A DNA stretch of 64,000 bases from Eggerthellaceae bacterium (GTDB lineage Bacteria > Actinomycetota > Coriobacteriia > Coriobacteriales > Eggerthellaceae), in the NCBI GenBank assembly GCA_009782615.1, contig WRIS01000003.1:89133-153132 (forward strand), read 5' to 3'. The notes below the pieces were generated by a model. The model did no database searches. It was not told the origin of the DNA and saw only the letters and a program-made list of their open reading frames with translations. Positions 9,732-19,399 of this stretch are shown here, one piece after another. The position numbers and the translations under genes were made by a program. How positions within the stretch are numbered: position 1 is the stretch's first letter; each line of letters begins with the position of its first letter.

Positions 9732-10526
9732 CTACAAGCGCTGCCCTCTATCCAAATAATATCCATCTTGGGAAAAACGCTTGCGATAGGTGAGGAAACA
9801 AACCATGACGATGGCGATAGTGGTGGCTGCCGAAAGCATGAGCATAACGACTATCTGGTATTTCGCCGCAGCAAGCGGGTCAACACCAGAAAGGATTTGC
9901 CCGCCCATCATGCCAGGAATGGCAACGATGCCTGCCGCAGACATGGTTGCCAACACTGGCGTCATGCCTGCGCCAACCGCAGCTTTCAATGAGGGGAAGG
10001 CGGCTTCACGCGTTGTCGCTCCGAGAGCAACCAGGGAAAACATTTCGTTTTCGCGCGCGTCCATATCGGCAAAGAGCCGATCAATAGCAACAGCCGTCGC
10101 CGACATGGCGTTGCCGATAATCATTCCGATGATGGGGATAAGTTGCTGGGCGTTATACCACGGGTCTGCGCGCACCACTCCTTCTGCGATAAGCATTCCC
10201 ACCGCCAGCGAAGAAACGAAAATTGACAGAAAAACCGCAGGGATAAGACCAGGAACTGAACTTTTAATGCGCGAAGTGGCAATTTGTGTGGCAGCGATGA
10301 GCATAACCGCAACCACCAGCACCATAATCCACCAGGTCTGATACTCGAAAAGATACTGCAGGAGAAAACCCACTGCCAAAAGCTGAATAAAACAGCGCAA
10401 GGTTGAGACTAGGATGCGTTTTGCCTGCCCCAGTTCTAGCTTATAAGAGACCACGCCCGCAATGAGCATGAGCAGGGCTGACGCAAACAGTTCGATATAG
10501 CCAATGTCAACAAAGCCTGAATTCAC
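9732..10526 (-). CDS. fetB: FetB-type ABC transporter permease (UPF0014)
   Basis: Members of this family (E. coli FetB/YbbM) form an iron exporter with FetA. The 264-aa protein has about seven hydrophobic helices and family features such as IPIIGMIIGNAMSATAVAIDR and EAAFPSLKAAVGAGMTP. It overlaps the ATPase gene by 4 bp (ATGA), so the two are translated together. Substrate assignment to iron is by family only. Confidence 0.85.
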   Translation of the reverse strand: MNSGFVDIGYIELFASALLMLIAGVVSYKLELGQAKRILVSTLRCFIQLLAVGFLLQYLFEYQTWWIMVLVVAVMLIAATQIATSRIKSSVPGLIPAVFLSIFVSSLAVGMLIAEGVVRADPWYNAQQLIPIIGMIIGNAMSATAVAIDRLFADMDARENEMFSLVALGATTREAAFPSLKAAVGAGMTPVLATMSAAGIVAIPGMMGGQILSGVDPLAAAKYQIVVMLMLSAATTIAIVMVCFLTYRKRFSQDGYYLDRGQRL

Positions 10527-11287
10527 GAGCGCGCCACCTCTTCCGAAAGGGAGCTAGGCGTTGGGGGGTCGAGTGTTTGGGGGTCGAGCGTTGGGGGGTT
10601 TGCCTTTTTGAGGTCTGCGACATGCGAAGCATACGACAGGACAGAATCTTTAAGAGTAAACGTGCCACTTGCAAAGCCATCAGCTTTGCGATGGCGAATC
10701 CGCAAGCAAGCAATTCCCTTGTCAACCAGACTGTTCGTCAAGCGCCCAATGGCTGAAGCCGATTCATCATCAAGCGAAGCATCCACTTCATCGAGCAGCA
10801 AGACTTGGGGCTTAGTGGCAAAAGCGCGCAGCAGTGCCACGCGCGCAACCTGACCACCTGAAAGCTGTGAGACATCGCGGTCGAGTTCGATATCGACAAG
10901 TTCGGCACGCTCGAGCAGCGAGATAAGGGTTGTCTCATCGGGAGGAGTTTGACCTGCGTGCACCTTCAGTTTCCATGGAAACAAGAGGTTGTCGCGCACC
11001 GTTCCTGTGATGAGCGTCGGTATTTGTGGCACCAGACACACTTGCCGTCTCCACACCGTCGGTTCAAAGGTGGCACTTTCTTTATTGTCTAAAAAGAGGT
11101 CACCACGCTCGCGCTTAATCATTAGCGCACAAATCTTGAGTAGGGTTGATTTTCCCGAACCGGAAGAACCTATGAGGTCATAGATTCTTCCTTCTTCGAG
11201 AACAAAGCAGACATCGGAAAACAGCTGCGCGGTTTCGCCCGCACGGGTATAGGATGCTGCAATATGCCTTGCTTCAAAAAGCGCCAT
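10523..11287 (-). CDS. fetA: FetA-type ABC transporter ATP-binding protein
   Basis: This 254-aa ATPase partners the UPF0014 permease downstream. It shows Walker A GSSGSGKST (about residue 37), signature LSGGQ (about 142) and Walker B VLLLDEVDAS. The C-terminus ends in a low-complexity Pro/Thr stretch (PPTLDPQTLDPPTPSS) encoded by a short G-rich DNA repeat, which looks like repeat expansion after the domain. Confidence 0.85.
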   Translation of the reverse strand: MALFEARHIAASYTRAGETAQLFSDVCFVLEEGRIYDLIGSSGSGKSTLLKICALMIKRERGDLFLDNKESATFEPTVWRRQVCLVPQIPTLITGTVRDNLLFPWKLKVHAGQTPPDETTLISLLERAELVDIELDRDVSQLSGGQVARVALLRAFATKPQVLLLDEVDASLDDESASAIGRLTNSLVDKGIACLRIRHRKADGFASGTFTLKDSVLSYASHVADLKKANPPTLDPQTLDPPTPSSLSEEVARS

Positions 11288-11315
11288 GAGTCCCTATCGT
11301 ATGCCTTCAATATCC

Positions 11316-12701
11316 CTACTGGATACCTTCAATATGCGGAATCGTCGCAAACCCTGCTTCCAGTTCTGCCTCAGTGGGAGAATGGTCGACCAATTCGCCC
11401 TTGTTGAAGGCATCGTATGCCATCATATCAAAATAGCCTGTCCCAGTAAGACCGAAAAGAATCGTTTTCTCTTCGCCCGTTTCCGCGCATTTCTTCGCTT
11501 CTTCGATTGCTTGGAAAATGGCGTGAGCGCTTTCAGGAGCAGGAAGAATTGTTTCAAGACGCGCAAAGTCAACCGCTGCCTGGAATACTTCGCTTTGGCG
11601 CACTGCCACCGCTTCCATGTATCCATCGTGAACAAGTTTCGAGATAATGGGGCTCATGCCGTGATAGCGCAAGCCACCCGCATGGTCGGGGTTTGGCTGG
11701 AAGCCGTTGCCCAAGGTATACATCTTTACCAGCGGACAAGTTTGTCCCGTGTCGGCAAAGTCATAAGCGTAGCGCCCGCGCGTCAGGCTCGGACAACTCG
11801 CTGGTTCAACTGCGATGACGCGGGTGTCGGGGTGGATGCCTTTGAGCTTATCGCGCATAAAGGGTGCAATCAAGCCGCCGAGATTTGAGCCACCGCCAGC
11901 ACAACCGATGATGATGTCGGGGTATTCGCCGAGCTTTTCAAAAGCAAGATGGCTTTCAAGCCCGATGATGCTTTGGTGCAGCAAAACCTGATTGAGAACC
12001 GACCCCAAGGAGTAGCGTCCCTTGTTTTCGGGGATGGAAAGCGCACGTTCGACCGCTTCTGAAATTGCCGTTCCTAAAGAGCCCGTTGAATCTGGGTGTT
12101 CAGCGAGCATCTTTTTGCCGATTTCGGTGGTGTCTGAAGGTGACGGGGTTACCTTTGCCTTGAAGGTTTCCATAACCGAACGACGGAAAGGCTTTTGCTC
12201 ATAGGAGCACTTCACCATGAATACGTCGAGGTTCAAGCCGAAATGGTCAGCCGCTTCAGAAAGCGCGGTTCCCCACTGCCCAGCTCCTGTTTCCGTGGTG
12301 ATGCCGTCAAGGTCTTGCGCTTTCGCGTAATAGGCCTGAGCGATGGCGGAATTGAGCTTGTGCGAACCAGAAGTGTTGTTGCCCTCGAACTTGTAGTAAA
12401 TTTTTGCAGGAGTGTTCAGTTCCTTTTCGAGCGTGTAGGCACGACACAGCGGCGAGGGTCGATAGATGCGATACATTTCTTGGACCGCTTCGGGGATGTC
12501 GTAATAAGGGGTCGTGTCATCAAGCTCCTGTTTGACCAGTTCATCGCAGAAAACCGCTTTCAAGTGGTCGTGTTCGGCGATGATCCCATTTGGAAGACGG
12601 ATAGGGTCAGGGGCTTCGGGCATGTCGGCACGCAGGTTATACCATTGTGTCGGGATTTCTTCCTCGCGAAGATATGTGCGATGCGGTGTTGCGTTAGTCA
12701 T
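11316..12701 (-). CDS. trpB2: tryptophan synthase beta-like protein, TrpB2 type
   Basis: This is a PLP enzyme of the TrpB2 class, which uses indole plus serine or phosphoserine to make tryptophan. The PLP lysine is in EGNNTSGSHKLNSA, and the phosphate-binding glycine loop is GCAGGGSNLGG. Length is 461 aa from the ATG at 12701 (AAAGGAAATGCC before it). There is no trpA nearby, usual for TrpB2. A Trp leader peptide and attenuator lie just upstream, so tryptophan starvation should raise expression. Confidence 0.92.
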   Translation of the reverse strand: MTNATPHRTYLREEEIPTQWYNLRADMPEAPDPIRLPNGIIAEHDHLKAVFCDELVKQELDDTTPYYDIPEAVQEMYRIYRPSPLCRAYTLEKELNTPAKIYYKFEGNNTSGSHKLNSAIAQAYYAKAQDLDGITTETGAGQWGTALSEAADHFGLNLDVFMVKCSYEQKPFRRSVMETFKAKVTPSPSDTTEIGKKMLAEHPDSTGSLGTAISEAVERALSIPENKGRYSLGSVLNQVLLHQSIIGLESHLAFEKLGEYPDIIIGCAGGGSNLGGLIAPFMRDKLKGIHPDTRVIAVEPASCPSLTRGRYAYDFADTGQTCPLVKMYTLGNGFQPNPDHAGGLRYHGMSPIISKLVHDGYMEAVAVRQSEVFQAAVDFARLETILPAPESAHAIFQAIEEAKKCAETGEEKTILFGLTGTGYFDMMAYDAFNKGELVDHSPTEAELEAGFATIPHIEGIQ

Positions 12702-12811
12702 GGCATTTCCTTTCTGTCTGTTTGCCATTTACCAAATAGCCTCTGTTCCCTTTTCTTGTTGCATACGTCAGCTTCATTCACTTTCCACTTTCCGCTTTCC
12801 ACTTTCGCGCA

Positions 12812-12840
12812 ACAAAAAAGACTCTCGGATTACCGAGAGC
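12812..12840 (-). terminator. trp attenuator terminator upstream of trpB2
   Basis: On the minus strand the hairpin CTCTCGG-TAAT-CCGAGAG is followed by T6. It stands between the leader peptide and trpB2, the expected place for a transcription attenuator. Confidence 0.8.
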
Positions 12841-12883
12841 CCAATGTGTTTGTGTAGAGGAACAGAAGCTGACGATAACCCGA

Positions 12884-12949
12884 CTATGACTGATTGTTCC
12901 ACCACCAAGCACCAGCGAACGACGCGGGAATCGCGTTATTCGAAAACAT
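12884..12949 (-). CDS. trpL: Trp leader peptide
   Basis: A 21-codon ORF starts at the ATG at 12949 and ends ...AWWWNNQS before TAG, with three consecutive TGG codons. It lies about 45 nt before the terminator hairpin. Ribosome stalling at the Trp codons when charged tRNA-Trp is scarce would favour read-through into trpB2. The mechanism is inferred from classic trp attenuation; the codons and hairpin are seen directly. Confidence 0.88.
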   Translation of the reverse strand: MFSNNAIPASFAGAWWWNNQS

Positions 12950-13107
12950 GCTTGTGGTCGTTGCCTTCAATCGAAGCCTTTCTTTCGGGTTCGCAACATT
13001 ATGGCATAAACCTTGGCAGTTGCGCGGAAAAATTTTTTAAGACTCCACAACTGCGGGTCAAAGGCACGGTCGGGCGTGGTGAACGGCGTGGGATAGGCGC
13101 TCGGGCT

Positions 13108-16100
13108 CTAAGCCTTCAAAAGCACATCTATCATGCCTGAAAGCTTTTCTCCGTAACCAGTTCCTGGTACTGCCCACTTTCCGTTTAAGGCTTCCAAGGT
13201 TTTTGCCGAACCCTTAGTGACGTAATCGAAACGCGGGTCAACAAGAGGATTTTTAAGATCAGAAGCCTTCAGGCCGCTGACCGCATAAGCTTTCAAATGC
13301 TGCGTTTGCGCCCGCAAGCCAAGACGCACAGTAGTAAAGGTTGCCCCGCCTGTCGTCGGGGTTGTCGCACCCAAGCCCCCAAAATTGCACTGGGATGCCT
13401 TTACCGAACCGCCAAACTGCAGCCATCCCGTTTCATACATCGCCTGACAAAAGAGCACTTCGGGACGCACGCCTTCTGCACGTGCTTCTTCATAGACAAT
13501 GGTACAGAAATCTTTGAGGGTAGATGCACCTTTTGAAGCATAGGTTGTTGCGGGGTATTTATGCCCAGTGGCTTCATAGCGCCGAACCATCTGCGCAATC
13601 GAAGTTTTTGCAGAACCCATGATTGGCGTACTTGAAGTGGAAGGAGATGAAACCTTTTCTCGATAGGCTCCGCTCGTGCTTCCTGGAGCAGCATTGCCTT
13701 TCAAAACCAGTTTTATCTGCAGCGCTTCAAGACGATAGCCATAGCCTGCCGTACCCGCACTGGCGCCGTTTTTCGCCCAGCCGAGCCAGCCAAAATTTGC
13801 TGCGTGAACACGATAGTACACATCAAAGTAGGTTGCCATTTCGCCCGTGAGCTTAATCTTAATAGCTTCAACTTGCCGCGACTGCCCTGTGGTTCCTGCT
13901 AGAGTAGGGCCTGTTTTCCAACCCTGCCAGCCAATATTGGCACAATGTGCACTATATTGAATGCCACCCGAGTATTGCTGAGTAACCAGTCCAATTTTAA
14001 GTGCCTCAACCCGCAGAGATCTCCCCGTTGTACCCGTTGTTTCTCCATCACTAGCCCAGCTTTGCCATCCAACATTTTGAACATGTGTCTGGTAGTGAAC
14101 GAGAGCTTTTTGCCTAAAGGGGCCCGTTGTAGAACCTGGAGCTTTACCGCCCTTGGCTACCAGTTTTATCTCGAAAGCTTCCATACGATACCCGTAACCC
14201 ATCGATCCTGCGGTTTCGCCATTCTTCGCCCAACTCAACCAGCCGAAATTAGCAGCGTGAACACGATAGTAAATGTCATATTTGCTTGCCATATCACCCG
14301 TAAGCCTGATTTGCACTGCCTCAACCTGGCGCGACTGTCCGGTTGTCCCAGCTTGCGCTCCTTCGTTTTTCCAGCCTTGCCAACCAAGGTTGGCACAATG
14401 CGCGTTGTACTGTATGCTTCCAGCATATTGTTTAGTAGGCAGACTTATCTTGAGTGCTTCAACACGCAAGCTTTTTCCCGTGGTGCCCGACGTCTTGCCT
14501 TCGGAAACCGCTGGTTGCCATCCAACATTTTGAACATGGGATTGGTAGCTTATTGTTGTAGAAACAACTCCTTTATCTCGAAACGGCGTCGTAGTCGAAC
14601 CAGGAGCAGAGGCACCGCGCTTTACAATCACCACTTCGAAAGCTTCGGCACTATAACCATATCCGACGCTTCCGGCAGAGGCACCATTTTTCGCCCAACC
14701 AAGCCAGCCAATATTTGCTGAATGTACCCGATAGTAAATATCGTATTTATTCGCCATATCACCCGTAAGCTTGATTTGTATCGCCTCAGTGGCTTTCGCT
14801 TGACCTGTTGTGCCTGCAGTTTTTGCAGAATCCACCCATCCTTGCCAGCCAACGCCCGCAACATGAGCTTTATACTGAATTGAGCCAGTAGTTGGTTGAT
14901 TTTGCAACTGAATTTCGAACGCCTCAATACGTTTACTTTTGCCTGTAGTGCCCGACACTTTTTGGTCGTAGACATAGCCCTGCCAACCAAGGTTCGCAAC
15001 ATAGGAGCGGTATTTAACCAGAGCATTCTTTTGTGCCGTTTTGTGTGTGCCTAGGTTGTATTGCAAGGCGATGCCTGTAGCATCAGCTTGCCCCAGTTTT
15101 TTCAAGAAGTTATCGTCTTTGAGCTTTGCAGCATCGGAAGCGTTGTCGACGAAAGCATGCTCTACGATAATGCCAGGAATCCCTGCGCGACGAGCCTCAT
15201 TGATTACCGTGTAGTAATCGGCAAGACTGCCATCTGGATATTTTTCGTTGGTGGTATTGTCCCGCGTCTTTACGCCGCGATTCGTGAGCCCCAAACTTGT
15301 CAGTTGCGCAAGAATCTTCTTCCCCAATTGTTCGCCCACGGTGTGGGTTTGACTATTGAGGTATTTCGCGTTGTTGGGCACCCAAACCTCAGCACCCATT
15401 GCCTTGCCTGTTCCGCTTGCGTTGTTGTGCAGGCTCACAAAAACGTCTGCCCCATTGGAAACGGCGCGTTGGACGCGCGTTGCCAAGCTAGGATTTTCAT
15501 TTTCTTTCCTCGTGAGCACGGGAGAAACACCCGTATAGACAAGAAGTTCGTTATAGCACGCCTGGGCAATTTTCCAGTTTACGTCCTTTTCAAGTAAGTC
15601 TTTACCCCCAGAACCCAACTTTTTGCCCACAGCACCCGAATCGCCCGCACCGTGCCCTGGGTCTAGGGCAACGATTAAATAGGCTTCGCGTGCAGAAGTG
15701 GCTGCTGCATAGGCATTGAGGGGAGCGAAGAATAAACGCAACGAATCGAGCCACGAAGACTTTCCTTCGTCGGGGTCAATGGGGTTTCCCTGCTCTGCCA
15801 TAATCGATAAGGCAGTCGCATCAACAATCGACTCCCCCGCTTCAAAGTTTTCGATGCCCTCCCCATCAGCAATAAGCAAGGCTTCCTCAACAGTTTCGGC
15901 AACAATAAATTCACCATCATCAGCGATGGCAAAAGCAGCAAGATCTTCTTCTTGTTCTTGGATGGCTAAAACCGCCTCGGCTACCTGTTGTGACACCACG
16001 TCAAAAGAATAATCGTTATTATCGGTGGTTGGTGCCGAAAAATCAGCACGATAGATTTCTTCGGATTCTTCGAGACAATAGGCAATCTCGGTTAAACGAT

Positions 16101-16635
16101 AGTTTGTTGCCCCTTCGATCTCGGGGAAAGCAAAGGAAAAGAGGGCGGTGTTTTCAAGCACCGTAGTCGCCGCATAGGTCGTTATCTCTTCAGTGTCAAT
16201 GGCAATAAGGGAAATCTCTGCTTCGGTTATGGTCACCTCTTCGTCAATCAAGGCAAATGCAATATATTGTTCTTGATCAAACACGACGACCTTTTCATCA
16301 AGATAGACGTATTCGATAACTTCAGCGGGATCGACAAACGTAGCATTTTCCCAGCCTTCATCAGGATCGATTGACACAGCATCGAAGTCTTCTTCGCTAA
16401 TGGCGGGTTCACTTGCTTCGGAAAAGCCCGTTTCTTCTCCCCCGTCGGAACCAAGAGCACCCGAGTCTTCAAAAGAGCTTTCGTTTGATTGGTTTGGCTG
16501 ATTTTGAGTGGTGCCGTTTCCTAAAGCGTCTTGTTCGTCAGCAAAAGCAGTGCTTAGGCTGCTTACTGGCACCATGAGAGCAAGGACGAGAGTTATCATG
16601 AGAGATTTTTTTACCGTGTGTTTTACAGCGCGCAT
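13108..16635 (-). CDS. secreted N-acetylmuramoyl-L-alanine amidase with nine ChW repeats and a glucosaminidase domain
   Basis: This 1175-aa wall hydrolase has a signal peptide (residues about 1-32, ending STAFA) and an acidic region to about 300. An Amidase_3 domain spans about 318-520, with Zn-site motifs VALDPGHG, SLHNNA and IVEHAFVDN. Nine ChW-type repeats (xNxGWxxW) follow at about 535-1000, in three triplets. A C-terminal glucosaminidase domain (about 1035-1175) contains LFCQAMYETGWLQFGG. The enzyme should cut peptidoglycan at both peptide and glycan bonds outside the cell. Triplet organisation of the ChW units points to recent internal duplication. Confidence 0.9.
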   Translation of the reverse strand: MRAVKHTVKKSLMITLVLALMVPVSSLSTAFADEQDALGNGTTQNQPNQSNESSFEDSGALGSDGGEETGFSEASEPAISEEDFDAVSIDPDEGWENATFVDPAEVIEYVYLDEKVVVFDQEQYIAFALIDEEVTITEAEISLIAIDTEEITTYAATTVLENTALFSFAFPEIEGATNYRLTEIAYCLEESEEIYRADFSAPTTDNNDYSFDVVSQQVAEAVLAIQEQEEDLAAFAIADDGEFIVAETVEEALLIADGEGIENFEAGESIVDATALSIMAEQGNPIDPDEGKSSWLDSLRLFFAPLNAYAAATSAREAYLIVALDPGHGAGDSGAVGKKLGSGGKDLLEKDVNWKIAQACYNELLVYTGVSPVLTRKENENPSLATRVQRAVSNGADVFVSLHNNASGTGKAMGAEVWVPNNAKYLNSQTHTVGEQLGKKILAQLTSLGLTNRGVKTRDNTTNEKYPDGSLADYYTVINEARRAGIPGIIVEHAFVDNASDAAKLKDDNFLKKLGQADATGIALQYNLGTHKTAQKNALVKYRSYVANLGWQGYVYDQKVSGTTGKSKRIEAFEIQLQNQPTTGSIQYKAHVAGVGWQGWVDSAKTAGTTGQAKATEAIQIKLTGDMANKYDIYYRVHSANIGWLGWAKNGASAGSVGYGYSAEAFEVVIVKRGASAPGSTTTPFRDKGVVSTTISYQSHVQNVGWQPAVSEGKTSGTTGKSLRVEALKISLPTKQYAGSIQYNAHCANLGWQGWKNEGAQAGTTGQSRQVEAVQIRLTGDMASKYDIYYRVHAANFGWLSWAKNGETAGSMGYGYRMEAFEIKLVAKGGKAPGSTTGPFRQKALVHYQTHVQNVGWQSWASDGETTGTTGRSLRVEALKIGLVTQQYSGGIQYSAHCANIGWQGWKTGPTLAGTTGQSRQVEAIKIKLTGEMATYFDVYYRVHAANFGWLGWAKNGASAGTAGYGYRLEALQIKLVLKGNAAPGSTSGAYREKVSSPSTSSTPIMGSAKTSIAQMVRRYEATGHKYPATTYASKGASTLKDFCTIVYEEARAEGVRPEVLFCQAMYETGWLQFGGSVKASQCNFGGLGATTPTTGGATFTTVRLGLRAQTQHLKAYAVSGLKASDLKNPLVDPRFDYVTKGSAKTLEALNGKWAVPGTGYGEKLSGMIDVLLKA

Positions 16636-16707
16636 ACGCGTATCACCTTAGTCTTTCTTGAGCAAAGCTTTTCTACCATTAGTCTACGTTTAGCTGCTAC
16701 CTTCGTG

Positions 16708-16726
16708 ATTATACTACCAAATAGTA
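16708..16726 (-). promoter_or_regulatory. -10 box and inverted repeat upstream of the amidase gene
   Basis: A TATAAT (minus strand, 16708-16713) lies about 75 bp before the amidase start. It overlaps a perfect TACTA-N5-TAGTA inverted repeat (16712-16726), a possible operator. No good -35 is visible. Elsewhere in the 16636-16887 gap there is only a 10-bp tandem duplication (GTCATATTGA twice, 16766-16785). Confidence 0.4.
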
Positions 16727-16887
16727 GCCCTCATCATAAAAAACCCACGTCAATCATAAATGGCAGTCATATTGAGTCATATTGAAAGAGGATTTCTTGT
16801 TTTTCGTATAAAAAGGGGCGCAGTGAAGGGGCAGAAGACGGGGTGGCAAATCGCGAAAGACGGCACCGCGAGACCACAAGATTCCCC

Positions 16888-19392
16888 TTATTCGGGCAAG
16901 GCGAAATAGCAGCTATTACGGTCAAGATTGGGGTTTAGGAAGGGGTCACCTGACGTGAAGTAGGAGGACCATTTCGCTATCATGAGCTCGCGTTCTTGCT
17001 GCCAGCGCTGCATTTTTGCTGAATCTCCTTCTTCACGCCCGCGTGAAGTAAATTCGTGATGAAAGAGTTCCGCATAGGGGCTGAAAACAACCAAATAACC
17101 TGCCTCGGTAACCTTGCAGCAAAAATCGGCATCATTAAATCCTACGGCGAAGGCTTCAGTATAGCCACCCACGTGCTCGAAAACTGAGCGTTTAACCATT
17201 TGACAAGCCCCTGTTACCGAGGAAAAATTACCAGGACGTTCGGCGCGACTCAAATAGCCAGCCCCATCACGCGCGAGATTCTGATTCACGTGAACGACCA
17301 TATCATGAGGTCCAATAAGCATTCCTGCATGCTGAACAAGCCTGTCGGAAAAATACAGTTTCGCACCCACAACGCCCACTTCAGGACGCTGCAAATACCC
17401 CAACATTTCTTCGATAAAATCGGGGGAAATCACTTCAGTGTCATTATTGAGCAACAGCGCATAGGGTGCCGCAGTTTTGCTCATGCCAAAGTTGATGAGC
17501 TGGGAATAGTTGAATTCGCCTTCCCAAAAAAGCACCTTCACCTTGTCTGAGCGCTGCTGAATTTCTTCGTAATAGCAAAAGGTCGCTTCATCGGTACTGT
17601 TGTTTTCGATCACCGTTATTGCGTAATTGTCATAGGTGCTCAATTCAAGAATCGAGGTAAGACACGCATCGAGTATTTCTCGATAGTCTTTGCTCGGAAT
17701 AATGATGTCCACTAAAGGATGCGGGCTTGGCAAGGTGTAGCGCACGCGATAGGTATAAGGGATTTTGCCATCTTCGACGTGAACCGCAAGGTTTCTTCGT
17801 TCGAAGTGACGCTTGAGTGCTAACCTTCCTGCCTCATGGGCATACGGCTTACTTTCCGCGTTATCTCCGCTGGTAGAATCTGCGTGCATGCGCCAACGAT
17901 AGAGCATGTGAGGAACATGTATAATTTCGTAGTTTGTCTCAAGGATTTTCAAGGTTAAGTCGTAGTCTTGTGCGCCGTTGACCTCGTTGTCTGAGAGCCC
18001 CACTTCTTCAAGGGCTTGGCGAGAAACCATAAGGAAATGGGTGACGCAATTGTGGGTATAGAGCAAATCTCGATTAAAGGGTGATTTGAAAATTGGAGAA
18101 AAGCTCTCGTTTTCTTGCTTTCCCTGCTTGCGCTTGCTTTGCTCAAACATTTCTTCATCGCAGTAAAGAAGCCCTGCGTGAGGATTTTCGTTGATGGCTT
18201 TCACGTATTCGAAAAGGGTTTGGGGCGCAAGCACATCGTCGTAGTCGAGAAAGGCAATAAAATCCCCCGCCGCCTGCTTGATGCCATAATTGGTATTGCC
18301 TACAATTCCTAGGTTTTGTGCGCAGTCGATTCTCTTGATGCGTTCATCATTGAAGGGAGGAAGCACCTTGGCAACGCCCGATTCTTGAGGCTGCGCATCA
18401 ACCAGAATAAGCTCCCACTTACCGTAAGTTTGGGCGCATACTGAGGTTATCATTTCTGCGAGATAACGCAGGTTTGGCTGAAAGCTTGGGGTAACGATAC
18501 TGATGAGGGGTTCATGCGCAAAGTTTGTTGTCGTTTGGAGTTTGAGTTCTTCTTGAGTTGGCGTGTGGGCAGCGCGCCATCGCTGATAGTCTGTTTGATT
18601 GCTTGCGTTTTTTTGCCGCAGGTGCGTTTGCGCTAGGGCTCCTTCGCGCTCCCCTGGTCCAAGCCCGAAAAAAGCAATGGTTTTGTTTGACGAATCGGCA
18701 ACGGCAATACAAAAACACTCAAGGCGCGAACTGTCCAAAAGCCGAAATGACACCGTTGTTTTCTGCATTCGCGCAGAAGGCGCATCGACAACCTGGTTTT
18801 CCAATATGAGAGGCTCGCTCTCACAAAGATTCCCTTGTGCGTCAAGAAGGGAAAACTCTAGGTCGTTATTTTTTTCTTGCCCCTTAAGTTCTTCTTGAAA
18901 AGGTCTGGTTATGGCGAGACGCCACACCGTCCAAGACTCATCGGGAACACATACCAGAAGTTCGGCTGAAGTAGTGCAGGCAGCCTCGATGGCAAGGAGC
19001 TTCTTGCACGCTTGGGGTCGTAGGCGATACATAAGGCGGGAAGTCCACTTCAAGACGTTCATGTTTAACTTCATGGTTCGCGTTGTTGCGTTAGTCAAAA
19101 TGTTTTTCGGGGCGCTATTCGAAGGGCTGTCTAAACTGCCCCCTGAACCATCCGCAACGCTCAACGTAAAAGTCACGCTTTCAACGCTCAACAGCGGGAA
19201 TACGAGCACACCGCAGGCTTGGTTGAAGCGCTTTTCACTTTCGCCGTCTTGATGCCAGAGTACGGGTATTTCCCTGCCCGCATCGGTCCTCGCCTCAACA
19301 ACAGGCTTAGTACCTGCGGGAACAGCGGGTAAACGAACTCCGACATATGCTTTGCCGTCTCCTCGGCACATGCCTAAGGATTTAATCTTCAT
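16888..19392 (-). CDS. two-domain family 2 glycosyltransferase
   Basis: The 834-aa protein has an unrecognised N-terminal region (about 1-280) and two GT-A domains. The first begins PLISIVTPSFQPNLRYLAEM (about 296) with DYDD in FLDYDDVLAPQT. The second begins PLVDIIIPSKDYREILDAC (about 555) with LLNNDTEVISPDF. Such tandem GT2 proteins build rhamnose-containing or other wall polysaccharides. The rhamnose-nucleotide genes next door support that. Acceptor and product cannot be read from sequence. Confidence 0.88.
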   Translation of the reverse strand: MKIKSLGMCRGDGKAYVGVRLPAVPAGTKPVVEARTDAGREIPVLWHQDGESEKRFNQACGVLVFPLLSVESVTFTLSVADGSGGSLDSPSNSAPKNILTNATTRTMKLNMNVLKWTSRLMYRLRPQACKKLLAIEAACTTSAELLVCVPDESWTVWRLAITRPFQEELKGQEKNNDLEFSLLDAQGNLCESEPLILENQVVDAPSARMQKTTVSFRLLDSSRLECFCIAVADSSNKTIAFFGLGPGEREGALAQTHLRQKNASNQTDYQRWRAAHTPTQEELKLQTTTNFAHEPLISIVTPSFQPNLRYLAEMITSVCAQTYGKWELILVDAQPQESGVAKVLPPFNDERIKRIDCAQNLGIVGNTNYGIKQAAGDFIAFLDYDDVLAPQTLFEYVKAINENPHAGLLYCDEEMFEQSKRKQGKQENESFSPIFKSPFNRDLLYTHNCVTHFLMVSRQALEEVGLSDNEVNGAQDYDLTLKILETNYEIIHVPHMLYRWRMHADSTSGDNAESKPYAHEAGRLALKRHFERRNLAVHVEDGKIPYTYRVRYTLPSPHPLVDIIIPSKDYREILDACLTSILELSTYDNYAITVIENNSTDEATFCYYEEIQQRSDKVKVLFWEGEFNYSQLINFGMSKTAAPYALLLNNDTEVISPDFIEEMLGYLQRPEVGVVGAKLYFSDRLVQHAGMLIGPHDMVVHVNQNLARDGAGYLSRAERPGNFSSVTGACQMVKRSVFEHVGGYTEAFAVGFNDADFCCKVTEAGYLVVFSPYAELFHHEFTSRGREEGDSAKMQRWQQERELMIAKWSSYFTSGDPFLNPNLDRNSCYFALPE

Positions 19393-19399
19393 GGCTACC

